Positions 20,606-27,476 are shown, counted from the stretch's first letter. The stretch: DNA of 64,000 bases from Rodentibacter genomosp. 1 (GCF_001999285.1 NZ_MLHN01000011.1:62001-126000), one strand, 5' to 3'. Notes: generated from the letters alone by a model not told the origin. Numbers and translations are program-made.

Positions 20606-20936
20606 TTTTTATTCTCCCAATATTTAACAAATTTGTGCGTTGATTTTCAGGTAAATGTAAATAAAAATTCGCTACTTCTTTTGATGCAGATAAACTTTGT
20701 AATAACGTTATATTTTGCAAAAAGAGTTCGCCTAAATCATAAAATAAATCCCCTGTAATCACTTCCTTTTGTAAATCTTCATCAAGGTTGATGAGTTCTT
20801 TCATTATCTTTGCAGAACCTTGCAAGCCTAGTGAGATGGCTTGCTGCTTTTCAGTAAGAAATTTTTTATATTCTTCTAAACGTTCAGGGGAATTTTGATT
20901 AACCACAACATAAGCGTTAAAAATATCATTAAGCAT
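20589..20936 (-). CDS. Small satellite protein of unknown function
   Basis: A 115-residue, mostly helical, Leu- and Glu-rich protein (LNDIFNAYVVV at the start, helices rich in LQKEVITGDLFYDLGELF in the middle). I do not recognise a family. The start at 20936 is chosen because GGAGGTGG lies just upstream and its ATG overlaps the stop of the Icd-like gene by 8 nt, a coupled arrangement. The frame continues up to 20969 without a better site. It sits between the Icd-like and primase genes, where satellites often carry small replication or copy-control genes. Confidence 0.6.
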   Translation of the reverse strand: MLNDIFNAYVVVNQNSPERLEEYKKFLTEKQQAISLGLQGSAKIMKELINLDEDLQKEVITGDLFYDLGELFLQNITLLQSLSASKEVANFYLHLPENQRTNLLNIGRIKNEEGM

Positions 20937-21483
20937 AAACCACCTCCGAACGGTTGGAGGTGAAGACAATAGATACAGTTTTGGCGGTGTTTCCGCTTCG
21001 GGTTTGGTAGGTTTTCATTTTGAATTGTCTCTTATTAGTAATTAGTAAATTTGAAATGCCAACCTGTAAAAGGCGTGGCAAGGCTTCAACTACCGCTAAT
21101 AATCGGCTCGCCTTATTCGTGCGGATAAACTCCGCCTTATTTCGACGTATAGACCTTGCCACAAATTCGGCTTTGAATAGGTGTAGTAAACCTATTGAGG
21201 GAATTTGAGGTGTAAAAAATCCGCAAGTCTTACGGGTGCGGTGTCCGTTATTAGTGATAGTGCCACAGATACTACCCACATCAACGGCATTTGGCAAGCT
21301 GTGATTTTGTTCAGGTGAAAAAGTACGGTCATTTTTAAGATTGATTTTGCCGGCAAGGACAAGCACAAATTCACGGGATAAAACAGCACGGGCTTGTTGT
21401 TCGCTGTCAGCATTAATGCGGATTTTTTGGATATGATTGGTTAAATCGGTGCGACGTATTGCCGCAAAAATGAATTGATACAT
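20929..21483 (-). CDS. Host cell division inhibitor Icd-like protein
   Basis: The 184-residue form starts MYQFIFAAIRRTDL at 21483, with GGAG 9 nt upstream. The block IQKIRINADSEQQARAVL followed by REFVLVLAGKINLK is the recurrent core of satellite and prophage Icd-like (ash/kil-type) proteins that block division of the host. The same frame stays open to an ATG at 21921 that overlaps the HTH gene's stop, giving a 330-residue form, but the extra part would translate through the antisense-RNA leader, so I treat it as leader. The C-terminal half (residues 70-184) is Arg/Asn-rich and low in similarity to anything I know. Inhibition of division is inferred by family. Confidence 0.6.
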   Translation of the reverse strand: MYQFIFAAIRRTDLTNHIQKIRINADSEQQARAVLSREFVLVLAGKINLKNDRTFSPEQNHSLPNAVDVGSICGTITNNGHRTRKTCGFFTPQIPSIGLLHLFKAEFVARSIRRNKAEFIRTNKASRLLAVVEALPRLLQVGISNLLITNKRQFKMKTYQTRSGNTAKTVSIVFTSNRSEVVYA

Positions 21484-21493
21484 TTGTGTAACT

Positions 21494-21540
21494 CCACTGA
21501 ATAGTTTTTCAAGAGTTACCGCTCGGAAGTTTCCAGGCTT
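21494..21540 (-). promoter_or_regulatory. seqC-like target of the antisense immunity RNA
   Basis: On the minus strand this block begins AAGCCTGGAAACT and ends ATTCAGTGG, the same two words as the block at 21699-21728. Both words are complementary to the element inside the candidate CI RNA. It lies just before the Icd-like start and includes its ribosome site, so pairing could block translation or favour termination. Confidence 0.6.
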
Positions 21541-21545
21541 TGGGC

Positions 21546-21622
21546 GGTAACGTGTAACGGGCTGGAAAACTGCGATCAGTGGAACACAGCAAAGGGCGAA
21601 ACCTTTCCCGCTACACGCTACC
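21546..21622 (-). ncRNA. Candidate CI-like antisense immunity RNA
   Basis: A 77-nt segment whose ends pair in a 16-bp stem (21546-21561 with 21607-21622) containing two G-U pairs. The 45-nt loop holds a small AAAGG/CCTTT hairpin and, at 21562-21582, a stretch complementary to both flanking blocks (CCACTGAT and AGTTTTCCAG on the RNA strand). Satellite P4 makes a 69-nt CI RNA with one seqB element complementary to flanking seqA and seqC, processed from the leader and causing early termination of the operon. The size, order and complementarity match this plan. Processing and activity are inferred. Confidence 0.65.
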
Positions 21623-21664
21623 ATAGATAGACGCTCTAGGCGTTCTTTAGGTGTGTGTAAACCA

Positions 21665-21698
21665 CGCATAAAAAAACACGCTTTCGGCGTGCTATGCG
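21665..21698 (-). terminator. Leader terminator within the immunity region
   Basis: On the minus strand the stem CACGC/GCGTG (21687-21691 with 21677-21681) is followed by seven T. An outer stem CGCATA/TATGCG (21665-21670 with 21693-21698) can extend it. It lies between the HTH gene and the candidate antisense RNA, next to the seqA-like block, so RNA pairing there could control termination. Confidence 0.65.
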
Positions 21699-21728
21699 CC
21701 ACTGATAGATAGTTCGAGTTTCCAGGCT
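21699..21728 (-). promoter_or_regulatory. seqA-like target of the antisense immunity RNA
   Basis: On the minus strand this block reads AGCCTGGAAAC at one end and ATCAGTGG at the other, repeated at 21494-21540. Both words are complementary to 21562-21582 in the candidate CI RNA. It is directly upstream of the leader terminator. Confidence 0.6.
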
Positions 21729-21917
21729 CGGCGGTCGTTTTTTGCGACTGCGTGGGAATAATGCCAAAATTGACCGCACTTTGTAAAGCCTTTTTGGCAA
21801 AAAAAGAAAATATTTTGTTAGAATGTGAATCAGTCATTGTTTTGCTCGCTTGGCTAAATGATGATAAGGGGCTTTTTGGTGTTGGCGCACTGAAAAGCCC
21901 CACCTGTTTTTGTGTCT

Positions 21918-22100
21918 TCATTGGTTGATACTCGCTAAATAACGTTGGACTTCTGTCGCTTTGTAAAGCGTGGTTGCGCCAAATTTCGTTTTCTTGATTT
22001 TTCCCTCTCGGGCTAATCGGTCTAATTTGCTTCTTGATACGCCAAAAAGCTCGCCCATTTCGCGCACGGTGTAATGCTTGTCGTTGGTTTGTGTGTTCAT
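21918..22100 (-). CDS. Small HTH DNA-binding protein, AlpA/excisionase-like
   Basis: A 60-residue protein with a MerR-type winged HTH: YTVREMGELFGVSRSKLDRL, then AREGKIKKTKFG and an ALYKATEVQRYL-like end. Such proteins in P4-like satellites and PICIs act as AlpA-type activators or excisionases. AGAGGG lies 8 nt before the ATG. It is the first gene of the left operon, upstream of the immunity leader, and its own upstream region carries one copy of the 16-bp operator-like repeat, so autoregulation is plausible. Confidence 0.7.
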   Translation of the reverse strand: MNTQTNDKHYTVREMGELFGVSRSKLDRLAREGKIKKTKFGATTLYKATEVQRYLASINQ

Positions 22101-22163
22101 TTGTTTTCCCTCTTATTATTAATTCATCGTAAGTCAAGATAAATCAGCGTGGTGCAAAAATCT

Positions 22164-22179
22164 TTTAAAGTAGTTTAAA
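22164..22179. promoter_or_regulatory. Operator-like inverted repeat, copy 2
   Basis: TTTAAAGTAGTTTAAA is the exact reverse complement of 18559-18574. It lies 64 nt upstream of the HTH gene start, nearly the same spacing as copy 1 has to the Mor-like gene. Confidence 0.5.
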
Positions 22180-22465
22180 GATTTTTTATTCATACAAAAT
22201 AATAAAAAGATGAAAATATTTAATAACACTTAAAGCACGATTTAAGCTGGGTTAAATTGTGATAAAGGAAAATTGAAATGATGTTACATATAGTGAAAAG
22301 CTCTCATTTGCTTGGTTTAGTAAATCCTACTTTAACCGGAACAAAATGATTTTTTCCATTTCCTACTTAAAGCGGAATTTTTCCACTTAATCACTTGTCT
22401 TTCTTATTTTTATCACTTCTTTATTTTTCCTTTTATTTCAATATGTTAAAAAGAAAAAATAATAG

Positions 22466-22503
22466 ATTAAGTGATAAAGTGAAAAAAAAATCTCAAAACT
22501 TTT
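22466..22503. repeat. Right arm of the long inverted repeat within the element
   Basis: This is the reverse-complement partner of 18617-18659. It sits in the AT-rich gap next to the integrase terminator. The arms are about 3.8 kb apart and bracket the replication and immunity genes. Confidence 0.55.
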
Positions 22504-22534
22504 AAAACGAAAAGAGAGAAAGGAAAACTGCGGA

Positions 22535-22561
22535 CGAAAAAATAGGGCGATTGTTCGCCCT
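22535..22561 (-). terminator. Terminator after the integrase gene
   Basis: A perfect 7-bp stem AGGGCGA/TCGCCCT (22544-22550 with 22555-22561) with a TTGT loop is followed on the minus strand by a six-T run. It lies 23 nt past the integrase stop. Confidence 0.85.
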
Positions 22562-22583
22562 GTGGTGTGATGATGATTGGTGA

Positions 22584-23798
22584 TTATTTGAATAACTCCG
22601 TGCCTTGTGAGCATTGTTCGACATAGTCGCCCCAATCTTGCATAATTTTCTTGCGTTGCTTCATATAGGTGGCGTGGTTGTAGGATTGGCTTACATTGCT
22701 CCCTGTTCGGTGAGCTAAACAGGCTTCGGCGTGTTCATAAATCACATTCGTGTCGGCTAAATGCGTACGGGCCAACCCTCTTAAACCGTGGGCGGTCTGC
22801 TTTCCGGCATATCCTAGGCGTTTAATTGCCATATTTGCGCTTGAAGAGTTCATTGGCTCGTGGTTGTTGCCCCGTTTCGGGAATATATACTTAAAACGCC
22901 CGGTAATCGGCTCTAGTTCCTCTAATATCTTAATGGCTTGGCTTGATAATGGAATAATATGCACTTCACGGGCTTTCATTCTCTCTGCCGGTATTGTCCA
23001 TAATTTCTTGGCTAAATCAATTTCCGACCATTGCGCCCCGCTCGCTTCATTCGGGCGGGTCATTGTGAGCATTTGGAATTGAACAAGAAAGCGGGTTTGC
23101 GGTTGTATTTTGGCATTTGCTAACGCATCCATAAATGCCGGTAATTCTTCGCTATTTATGTGCGGATTATTCTCTTTTTTGTGCTGTTTAAGAGTTTTAT
23201 TCATCTTCAAGCAAGGATTGAACGGAATAAGCCCACCATTCACGGCAAAATTTAATATTTCGTTGATATAACCCGCTAGGCGGTTTGCCATATCAATATT
23301 ATTGCGCTGTTCAACTCTTTGTAATGGGATAAGGGCAAGAGTGGGGACTATTTCGGCTATTGGGTATGAGCCAATAAAAGGGAATATATGAAGGCGCAAA
23401 CTACCCCAATATTTCGCAAGAGTCTTATCAGCTATTTCCCCCTGTTTCTTTGCCCGCCATTTTTCCGCCACCGCTAAAAAGGTGTTCGCTTCTGCAAGTT
23501 CTTGTTCACGTTCTAGGCGTGCTTTATGGGTTTGAGGGTCTATCCCTTGAGCAAGTAAAGCCCGCCATTCTTCACGCAGTTGCCGTGCCTGTGCAATGCT
23601 GATTTCAGGGTGGTTGCCTATGGTGAAATTTGTTCTTTTTTTGGTGGTGGGGTGATAGTAATTAAAGATCCAAGTTTTCGCCCCTGTGGTTTTAACACGT
23701 AGGCTTAATCCTCGCCCGTCTACAAGGTTATATTCTTTTTCTTTCGGTCTTGCCCTTTCAACCTCTGTATTAGTTAAAGGCTTGGTAACACGTGCCAT
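22584..23798 (-). CDS. int: Tyrosine-recombinase integrase, P4 type
   Basis: A 404-residue integrase. The N-terminal arm-binding domain (residues 1-90) carries the GRGLSLRV and TIGNHPEISIAQAR motifs of the P4-type DUF4102 region. Catalytic residues can be placed as Arg248 (TRPNEASG), His337 and Arg340 (HGLRGLART), His363 (CLAHRTG) and Tyr373 (SYNHATY), so the enzyme looks intact. The ATG at 23798 has AAGGGGA upstream; a longer frame to 23819 lacks one. It is read away from the adjacent right repeat and probably recombines the tRNA-Ala terminator site. Confidence 0.95.
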   Translation of the reverse strand: MARVTKPLTNTEVERARPKEKEYNLVDGRGLSLRVKTTGAKTWIFNYYHPTTKKRTNFTIGNHPEISIAQARQLREEWRALLAQGIDPQTHKARLEREQELAEANTFLAVAEKWRAKKQGEIADKTLAKYWGSLRLHIFPFIGSYPIAEIVPTLALIPLQRVEQRNNIDMANRLAGYINEILNFAVNGGLIPFNPCLKMNKTLKQHKKENNPHINSEELPAFMDALANAKIQPQTRFLVQFQMLTMTRPNEASGAQWSEIDLAKKLWTIPAERMKAREVHIIPLSSQAIKILEELEPITGRFKYIFPKRGNNHEPMNSSSANMAIKRLGYAGKQTAHGLRGLARTHLADTNVIYEHAEACLAHRTGSNVSQSYNHATYMKQRKKIMQDWGDYVEQCSQGTELFK

Positions 23799-23842
23799 AA
23801 AATCCCCTTTTAGTAACAAGATTTCGTGTTACTTTATCATAA

Positions 23843-23866
23843 TGTTACTAAACGTGTTACTAAAAA
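23843..23866. repeat. Candidate integrase arm-type site, right copy
   Basis: Identical in sequence and orientation to 16213-16236. A related GTTACT word also occurs at about 23828, just upstream of the integrase start, so integrase binding may also regulate its own promoter. Confidence 0.65.
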
Positions 23867-23938
23867 TTACGGTCAACATAACTCAGAATGAATCAAAATA
23901 AACGATAAAATGCCCTGAAATGCTTTATTTTAAACGAA

Positions 23939-23971
23939 AAAAAAGCAAGGTGATTTACCTTGCTTTATTGA
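23939..23971. repeat. Right attachment-site repeat, also the tRNA-Ala terminator
   Basis: The 33-bp direct copy of 16111-16143. On the minus strand it forms AAGCAAGGT/ACCTTGCTT followed by eight T, the terminator of the adjacent tRNA-Ala gene, whose CCA end is only two bases away. The identity between the two copies stops before the tRNA itself. Confidence 0.8.
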
Positions 23972-23973
23972 AT

Positions 23974-24050
<77 letters not shown>

Positions 24051-24127
24051 AAAGATGGCGGTATCTTAAATTTTACCGCTATCGCTGTCAATATGAAATT
24101 GTCTCGAAAAAATCAGACGATTAAATA

Positions 24128-25570
24128 TTAAGCATTTTGAGCTTGAATAAAATCAATCGCACGTTGAATCCGAGCAAGCACACGTTCACGACCAATTCCC
24201 ACTAAAGTCACATCCATTGATGGCGATTGCCCGGAACCTGTCACTGCCACACGTAACGGCATTCCTACTTTCCCCATTCCCACTTCAAGCTCCGCAGCGC
24301 TTTGTTCAATCACTTCATGGGTAGAATGTAAATCCCAAGTAGAAAGTGCGGTCAATTTTTCTTTTACTTTTTCAAGTGCATCAACAGCACCGGCTTTGAA
24401 ATGTTTTTTCACTGCCGCTTCATCAAAAGTCTCAAACTCTTCAAAGAAATAACGGCTGGCAAGTGCCATTTCCCGTAGCGTTTTACAACGATCAGCTAAC
24501 ATTTTGACGATTTCCGCTAAAGCAGGCCCATTGGTTGTATCAATGCCGAGATCCCGATATTGCCATTCAAGATGTTTTGCGACATATTCCGGTGCTAATT
24601 CACGAATATAATGATGGTTTAACCACAAAAGTTTATCAGTATTAAATGCACTGGCAGACTTACTCACATGATCCAATTCAAAATATTTGATCATCTCTTC
24701 GAGACTAAAAATCTCTTGATCGCCGTGTCCCCAACCTAAACGCACAAGATAGTTGACTAACGCTTCCGGTAAATACCCTTCATCACGATATTGCATCACA
24801 CTGACTGCACCATGACGTTTAGAAAGTTTTTGACCGTCATCACCGTTGATCATAGAAACGTGGGCATACACCGGAATCGGTGCCCCAAGGGCTTTTAAGA
24901 TATTAATTTGACGTGGCGTATTATTAATATGATCTTCACCACGCACAACATGAGTAATGCCCATATCCCAATCATCCACCACCACACAGAAATTGTAGGT
25001 CGGCGAACCATCGGTTCGGCGAATAATTAAGTCATCTAATTCGCTGTTGCTGATTTCAATACGACCACGCACCGCATCATCAAATATAACCGACCCTTCT
25101 GTTGGATTTTTAAAACGTACAACATGAGGCTCATCAGGTGAATGACCGTGATCATGCAAACAATGACGATCATAACGCGGTTTTTCTTTATTTTGTTCTT
25201 GCGTATGACGCAACTCTTCCAAACGTTCTTTAGAACAATAACAACGATAAGCCAAGCCTTGTTCAAGCATTTCATCAATCACTTGATTATAACGATCAAA
25301 ACGTTTGGTTTGATAATAAGGACCGTGTTCCCAAGCAAGATTAAGCCATTCCATCCCTTCCAAAATCGCCGCGGTTGCTTCCGGTGTTGAACGCTCTAAA
25401 TCCGTATCTTCAATGCGTAACACAAATTCACCTTGGTTATGTTTTGCAAATAGCCAAGAATAAAGTGCGGTACGCGCACCGCCTACGTGCAAATAGCCCG
25501 TCGGGCTTGGAGCAAAACGTGTGCGTACTTTTACATTTGGATCTAAATCAAAAGGGGCATCTAATTTCAT
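24128..25570 (-). CDS. gltX: Glutamyl-tRNA synthetase
   Basis: A 480-residue class I synthetase charging tRNA-Glu. The HIGH-type motif is in [13 protein letters not shown] near residue 20 and the KMSKS-type motif is KLSKRHG around residue 253. A cysteine-rich stretch [11 protein letters not shown] follows the HIGH half, as in other GltX proteins. Length matches the family. tRNA-Ala lies downstream on the same strand. Confidence 0.98.
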   Translation of the reverse strand: MKLDAPFDLDPNVKVRTRFAPSPTGYLHVGGARTALYSWLFAKHNQGEFVLRIEDTDLERSTPEATAAILEGMEWLNLAWEHGPYYQTKRFDRYNQVIDEMLEQGLAYRCYCSKERLEELRHTQEQNKEKPRYDRHCLHDHGHSPDEPHVVRFKNPTEGSVIFDDAVRGRIEISNSELDDLIIRRTDGSPTYNFCVVVDDWDMGITHVVRGEDHINNTPRQINILKALGAPIPVYAHVSMINGDDGQKLSKRHGAVSVMQYRDEGYLPEALVNYLVRLGWGHGDQEIFSLEEMIKYFELDHVSKSASAFNTDKLLWLNHHYIRELAPEYVAKHLEWQYRDLGIDTTNGPALAEIVKMLADRCKTLREMALASRYFFEEFETFDEAAVKKHFKAGAVDALEKVKEKLTALSTWDLHSTHEVIEQSAAELEVGMGKVGMPLRVAVTGSGQSPSMDVTLVGIGRERVLARIQRAIDFIQAQNA

Positions 25571-25693
25571 TTTCTAACCTATATTCAATAAAAAATTAGT
25601 CGCTATTCTACTACGACTAGACACAGTTCTGAATAAAAAAGCTATTTTTATGTTTATTTTTACGACAATTAAGTTAAATTTTATAAAAAATGA

Positions 25694-25721
25694 TTGACTG
25701 AAAATGCATTATCCCTATAAT
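25694..25721 (+). promoter_or_regulatory. Sigma-70 promoter of the tRNA-Val cluster
   Basis: TTGACT at 25694-25699 and TATAAT at 25716-25721 are separated by 16 bp and followed by a GC-containing discriminator. It lies 18 nt before the first tRNA-Val, as expected for a strong stable-RNA promoter. Confidence 0.85.
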
Positions 25722-25739
25722 GCCAAGCCACAACGTTAA

Positions 25740-25815
25740 GGGCGATTAGCTCAGTTGGGAGAGCACCTCCCTTACAAGGAGGGGGTCACTGGTTCGAGAC
25801 CGGTATCGCCCACCA
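25740..25815 (+). tRNA. tRNA-Val (anticodon TAC), copy 1
   Basis: A 76-nt cloverleaf starting GGGCGATTAGCTC with encoded CCA. The anticodon loop CTTACAA gives TAC, reading GTA and other GTN codons. It is the first of four identical tandem copies. Confidence 0.97.
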
Positions 25816-25856
25816 CTTTTTCCAAAGTATCTTAATGTTGTAGAGTTTGACCAAGC

Positions 25857-25932
25857 GGGCGATTAGCTCAGTTGGGAGAGCACCTCCCTTACAAGGAGGG
25901 GGTCACTGGTTCGAGACCGGTATCGCCCACCA
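25857..25932 (+). tRNA. tRNA-Val (anticodon TAC), copy 2
   Basis: Identical in sequence to copy 1, separated from it by 41 nt. The four genes have no promoter-like sequence between them and are probably one transcript. Confidence 0.97.
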
Positions 25933-25995
25933 CTTAATTCAGTTTAAGTATCTTTTCCGCTCAAACTTCCCTTTTATTTAAACGCTATCTTAAGT

Positions 25996-26071
25996 GGGCG
26001 ATTAGCTCAGTTGGGAGAGCACCTCCCTTACAAGGAGGGGGTCACTGGTTCGAGACCGGTATCGCCCACCA
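25996..26071 (+). tRNA. tRNA-Val (anticodon TAC), copy 3
   Basis: Identical to copies 1 and 2; the spacer before it is 63 nt. The ACTTAAT following its CCA end is shared with copy 2. Confidence 0.97.
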
Positions 26072-26125
26072 CTTAATCAAGTGTTTAAATAAACCGAAAT
26101 ATAAGGCACAAGTCTTAATATTATC

Positions 26126-26201
26126 GGGCGATTAGCTCAGTTGGGAGAGCACCTCCCTTACAAGGAGGGGGTCACTGGTTCGAGACCGGTATCGCCCACC
26201 A
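26126..26201 (+). tRNA. tRNA-Val (anticodon TAC), copy 4
   Basis: Identical to the other copies, 54 nt after copy 3. It is the last of the cluster, before the convergent amidohydrolase gene. Confidence 0.97.
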
Positions 26202-26249
26202 ATTCTCACTATTCAAATGCCTTTTCTCGTTTTTACTTTTTCTGACAAG

Positions 26250-26284
26250 ATAAAAAGCGACCATAAGTTCTCATTTATGATCGC
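26250..26284 (-). terminator. Terminator after the amidohydrolase gene
   Basis: A 10-bp stem with one mismatch (GCGACCATAA near 26257 with TTATGATCGC ending at 26284) is followed on the minus strand by a T run. It lies between the convergent tRNA-Val cluster and the amidohydrolase. Confidence 0.7.
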
Positions 26285-26301
26285 GCTATACAAAGTATTA
26301 A

Positions 26302-27294
26302 TTAAATCGGATCTAACCCCAATACTTTCCGTCCATTAATACTTGCAATATCCACCATTGCGTCCAAATGTGGAAAACGGCACCCCGCTGCAAGTAAACT
26401 TAATTCCTGCCATAAATCCCCCTCACAAAGTGGCACCATATAATCACAAATATTATCCGTTCCCAGCGCCACAGTAATCCCTTCAGGGATCATTTCATCT
26501 GCAGGGGTTAAGGCATTATGAAATGGCATCAAATCTTCTTTACGATTACTATCAATCCACGCCATTGGACAGGCGATCATCATCATTTTTGCCTTACGCA
26601 TTTTTTCGTAAAGTTTATAGCGATATTCTTTTGAATGAGAGCCGATTGAAATGCCGTGAATCCCCACAACCCGTCCTTCCATTCCATGTTCGATGGTTTT
26701 ATCGCAAAGTTGTTCCGTTTCTTTTTCACTTGGATTATTGAATTGATCCACATGCACATGACACATAATACCGAGCGATTTGGCTTTATCGAGCAAAATA
26801 TCCATGGCTTCGAGCCCCCGCCCATAATCTAACTCATCACGATAAGGCAAACCACCGATCATATCCACCATTTCTGAGCCGATATCGAACCATTTCCGTG
26901 CCGTCGGTTCAATCACGCCTTTTAAGGTTTGATTCGCAAATTTAAGAATAATATCGTGTTTATACACTTCACGGGCTTTATGAGCAGCGATAATCGCACG
27001 ATCCTCACAAATCGGGTCAATATCAACAAAAGTACCGAATGCCGTTACCCCTTGAGAAATCATTAATTCAATGGATTGGCAGAAACGTGCATAATAGTCA
27101 TCCACACTAGAGGTTCGTTTTACCTCATCGACCAAATCCCATTTTTGTTGCAAATTACTGCTGTGATAAATCCCGATTTTCTCCGGTGTCATCGTAAAGG
27201 CGCGGTCTGCGTGAGCGTGAGCATTGACCCAGCCCCCTTTTTTAATGATTTCATCACGGATATAAGTTTTAAAACTACGAACATGGCTTTTCAT
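26302..27294 (-). CDS. Amidohydrolase, cytosine-deaminase-like
   Basis: A 330-residue TIM-barrel metallohydrolase. Metal ligands can be read as HAHAD near residue 25, HVHVDQ in the middle, VGIHG and GTDN toward the end, the pattern of the CodA/Trz branch of the amidohydrolase superfamily. It is shorter than E. coli CodA (about 427), lacking much of the flanking beta-sandwich. The substrate, a cyclic amidine or amide, cannot be deduced. Its upstream region shares an unusual GC-rich element with the MFS transporter at 38641-39858. Confidence 0.75.
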   Translation of the reverse strand: MKSHVRSFKTYIRDEIIKKGGWVNAHAHADRAFTMTPEKIGIYHSSNLQQKWDLVDEVKRTSSVDDYYARFCQSIELMISQGVTAFGTFVDIDPICEDRAIIAAHKAREVYKHDIILKFANQTLKGVIEPTARKWFDIGSEMVDMIGGLPYRDELDYGRGLEAMDILLDKAKSLGIMCHVHVDQFNNPSEKETEQLCDKTIEHGMEGRVVGIHGISIGSHSKEYRYKLYEKMRKAKMMMIACPMAWIDSNRKEDLMPFHNALTPADEMIPEGITVALGTDNICDYMVPLCEGDLWQELSLLAAGCRFPHLDAMVDIASINGRKVLGLDPI

Positions 27295-27423
27295 ACAAAC
27301 TCCATAAAAAGAATGAGGATAAAAAGACGAGAAGCGTATTAATTGAAAGGCACGACAAACGTGGCGAGAAGCATTGTAATAATGTTATGAAAAACTCACG
27401 GATTTTCATTAATAACATCTTTT

Positions 27424-27448
27424 CAGTCTTAAACCGGGGCGCAAGTAT
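27424..27448 (-). promoter_or_regulatory. GC-rich element upstream of the amidohydrolase, shared with the MFS gene
   Basis: On the minus strand the sequence runs CTTTATACTTGCGCCCCGG and on through TTTAAGACTG, and it closely matches the minus strand at about 39927-39953. TATACT could be a -10 hexamer followed by the GC-rich stretch. It lies about 130 nt before the start codon, so a long leader follows. Confidence 0.45.
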
Positions 27449-27476
27449 AAAGGGTAAAATATCAAAAAGCTATTCA

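Larger units (their letters stand above)
22101..22583. other. Regulatory/origin-like gap between HTH and integrase genes
   Basis: These 483 bp are strongly AT-rich with no convincing long gene. They contain the operator-like repeat (22164-22179), a 23-codon plus-strand frame at 22278-22349 with AAAGGAAAA upstream, several spaced CACTT words at about 22384-22430, the right arm of the long inverted repeat (22466-22503), and the integrase terminator. The promoter for the HTH operon must lie here. It is the best place for a replication origin. Confidence 0.5.
16111..23971. mobile_element. P4-like phage satellite carrying its own capsid genes
   Basis: A 7.8-kb element between psiE and tRNA-Ala, bounded by a 33-bp direct repeat. 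In minus-strand order it encodes a P4-type integrase, HTH protein, antisense-RNA leader, Icd-like protein, small unknown protein, P4-alpha-like primase/helicase, Mor-like activator, capsid protease/scaffold and major capsid protein. No terminase, portal, tail or lysis genes are seen, so it cannot make virions alone. It holds uptake words at 17727, 19746, 20371 and 21773. It is most like P4/PICI satellites; a decayed prophage is the alternative. Confidence 0.8.

Noticed and set aside
21192-21413. 73-residue minus-strand frame inside the Icd-like gene
   Set aside because: It lies wholly within a better-supported frame, has no ribosome site and no recognised motif.
25740-26201. Regularly spaced identical 76-bp repeats resembling a CRISPR-like array
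   Set aside because: Each unit is a complete tRNA-Val with CCA, and spacers vary in length; no cas genes are nearby. I see no CRISPR array in the window.
27382-27420. GC-rich leader elements as a known purine riboswitch
   Set aside because: The conserved loops and three-way junction of the purine aptamer cannot be found; only a shared promoter-like element is supported.
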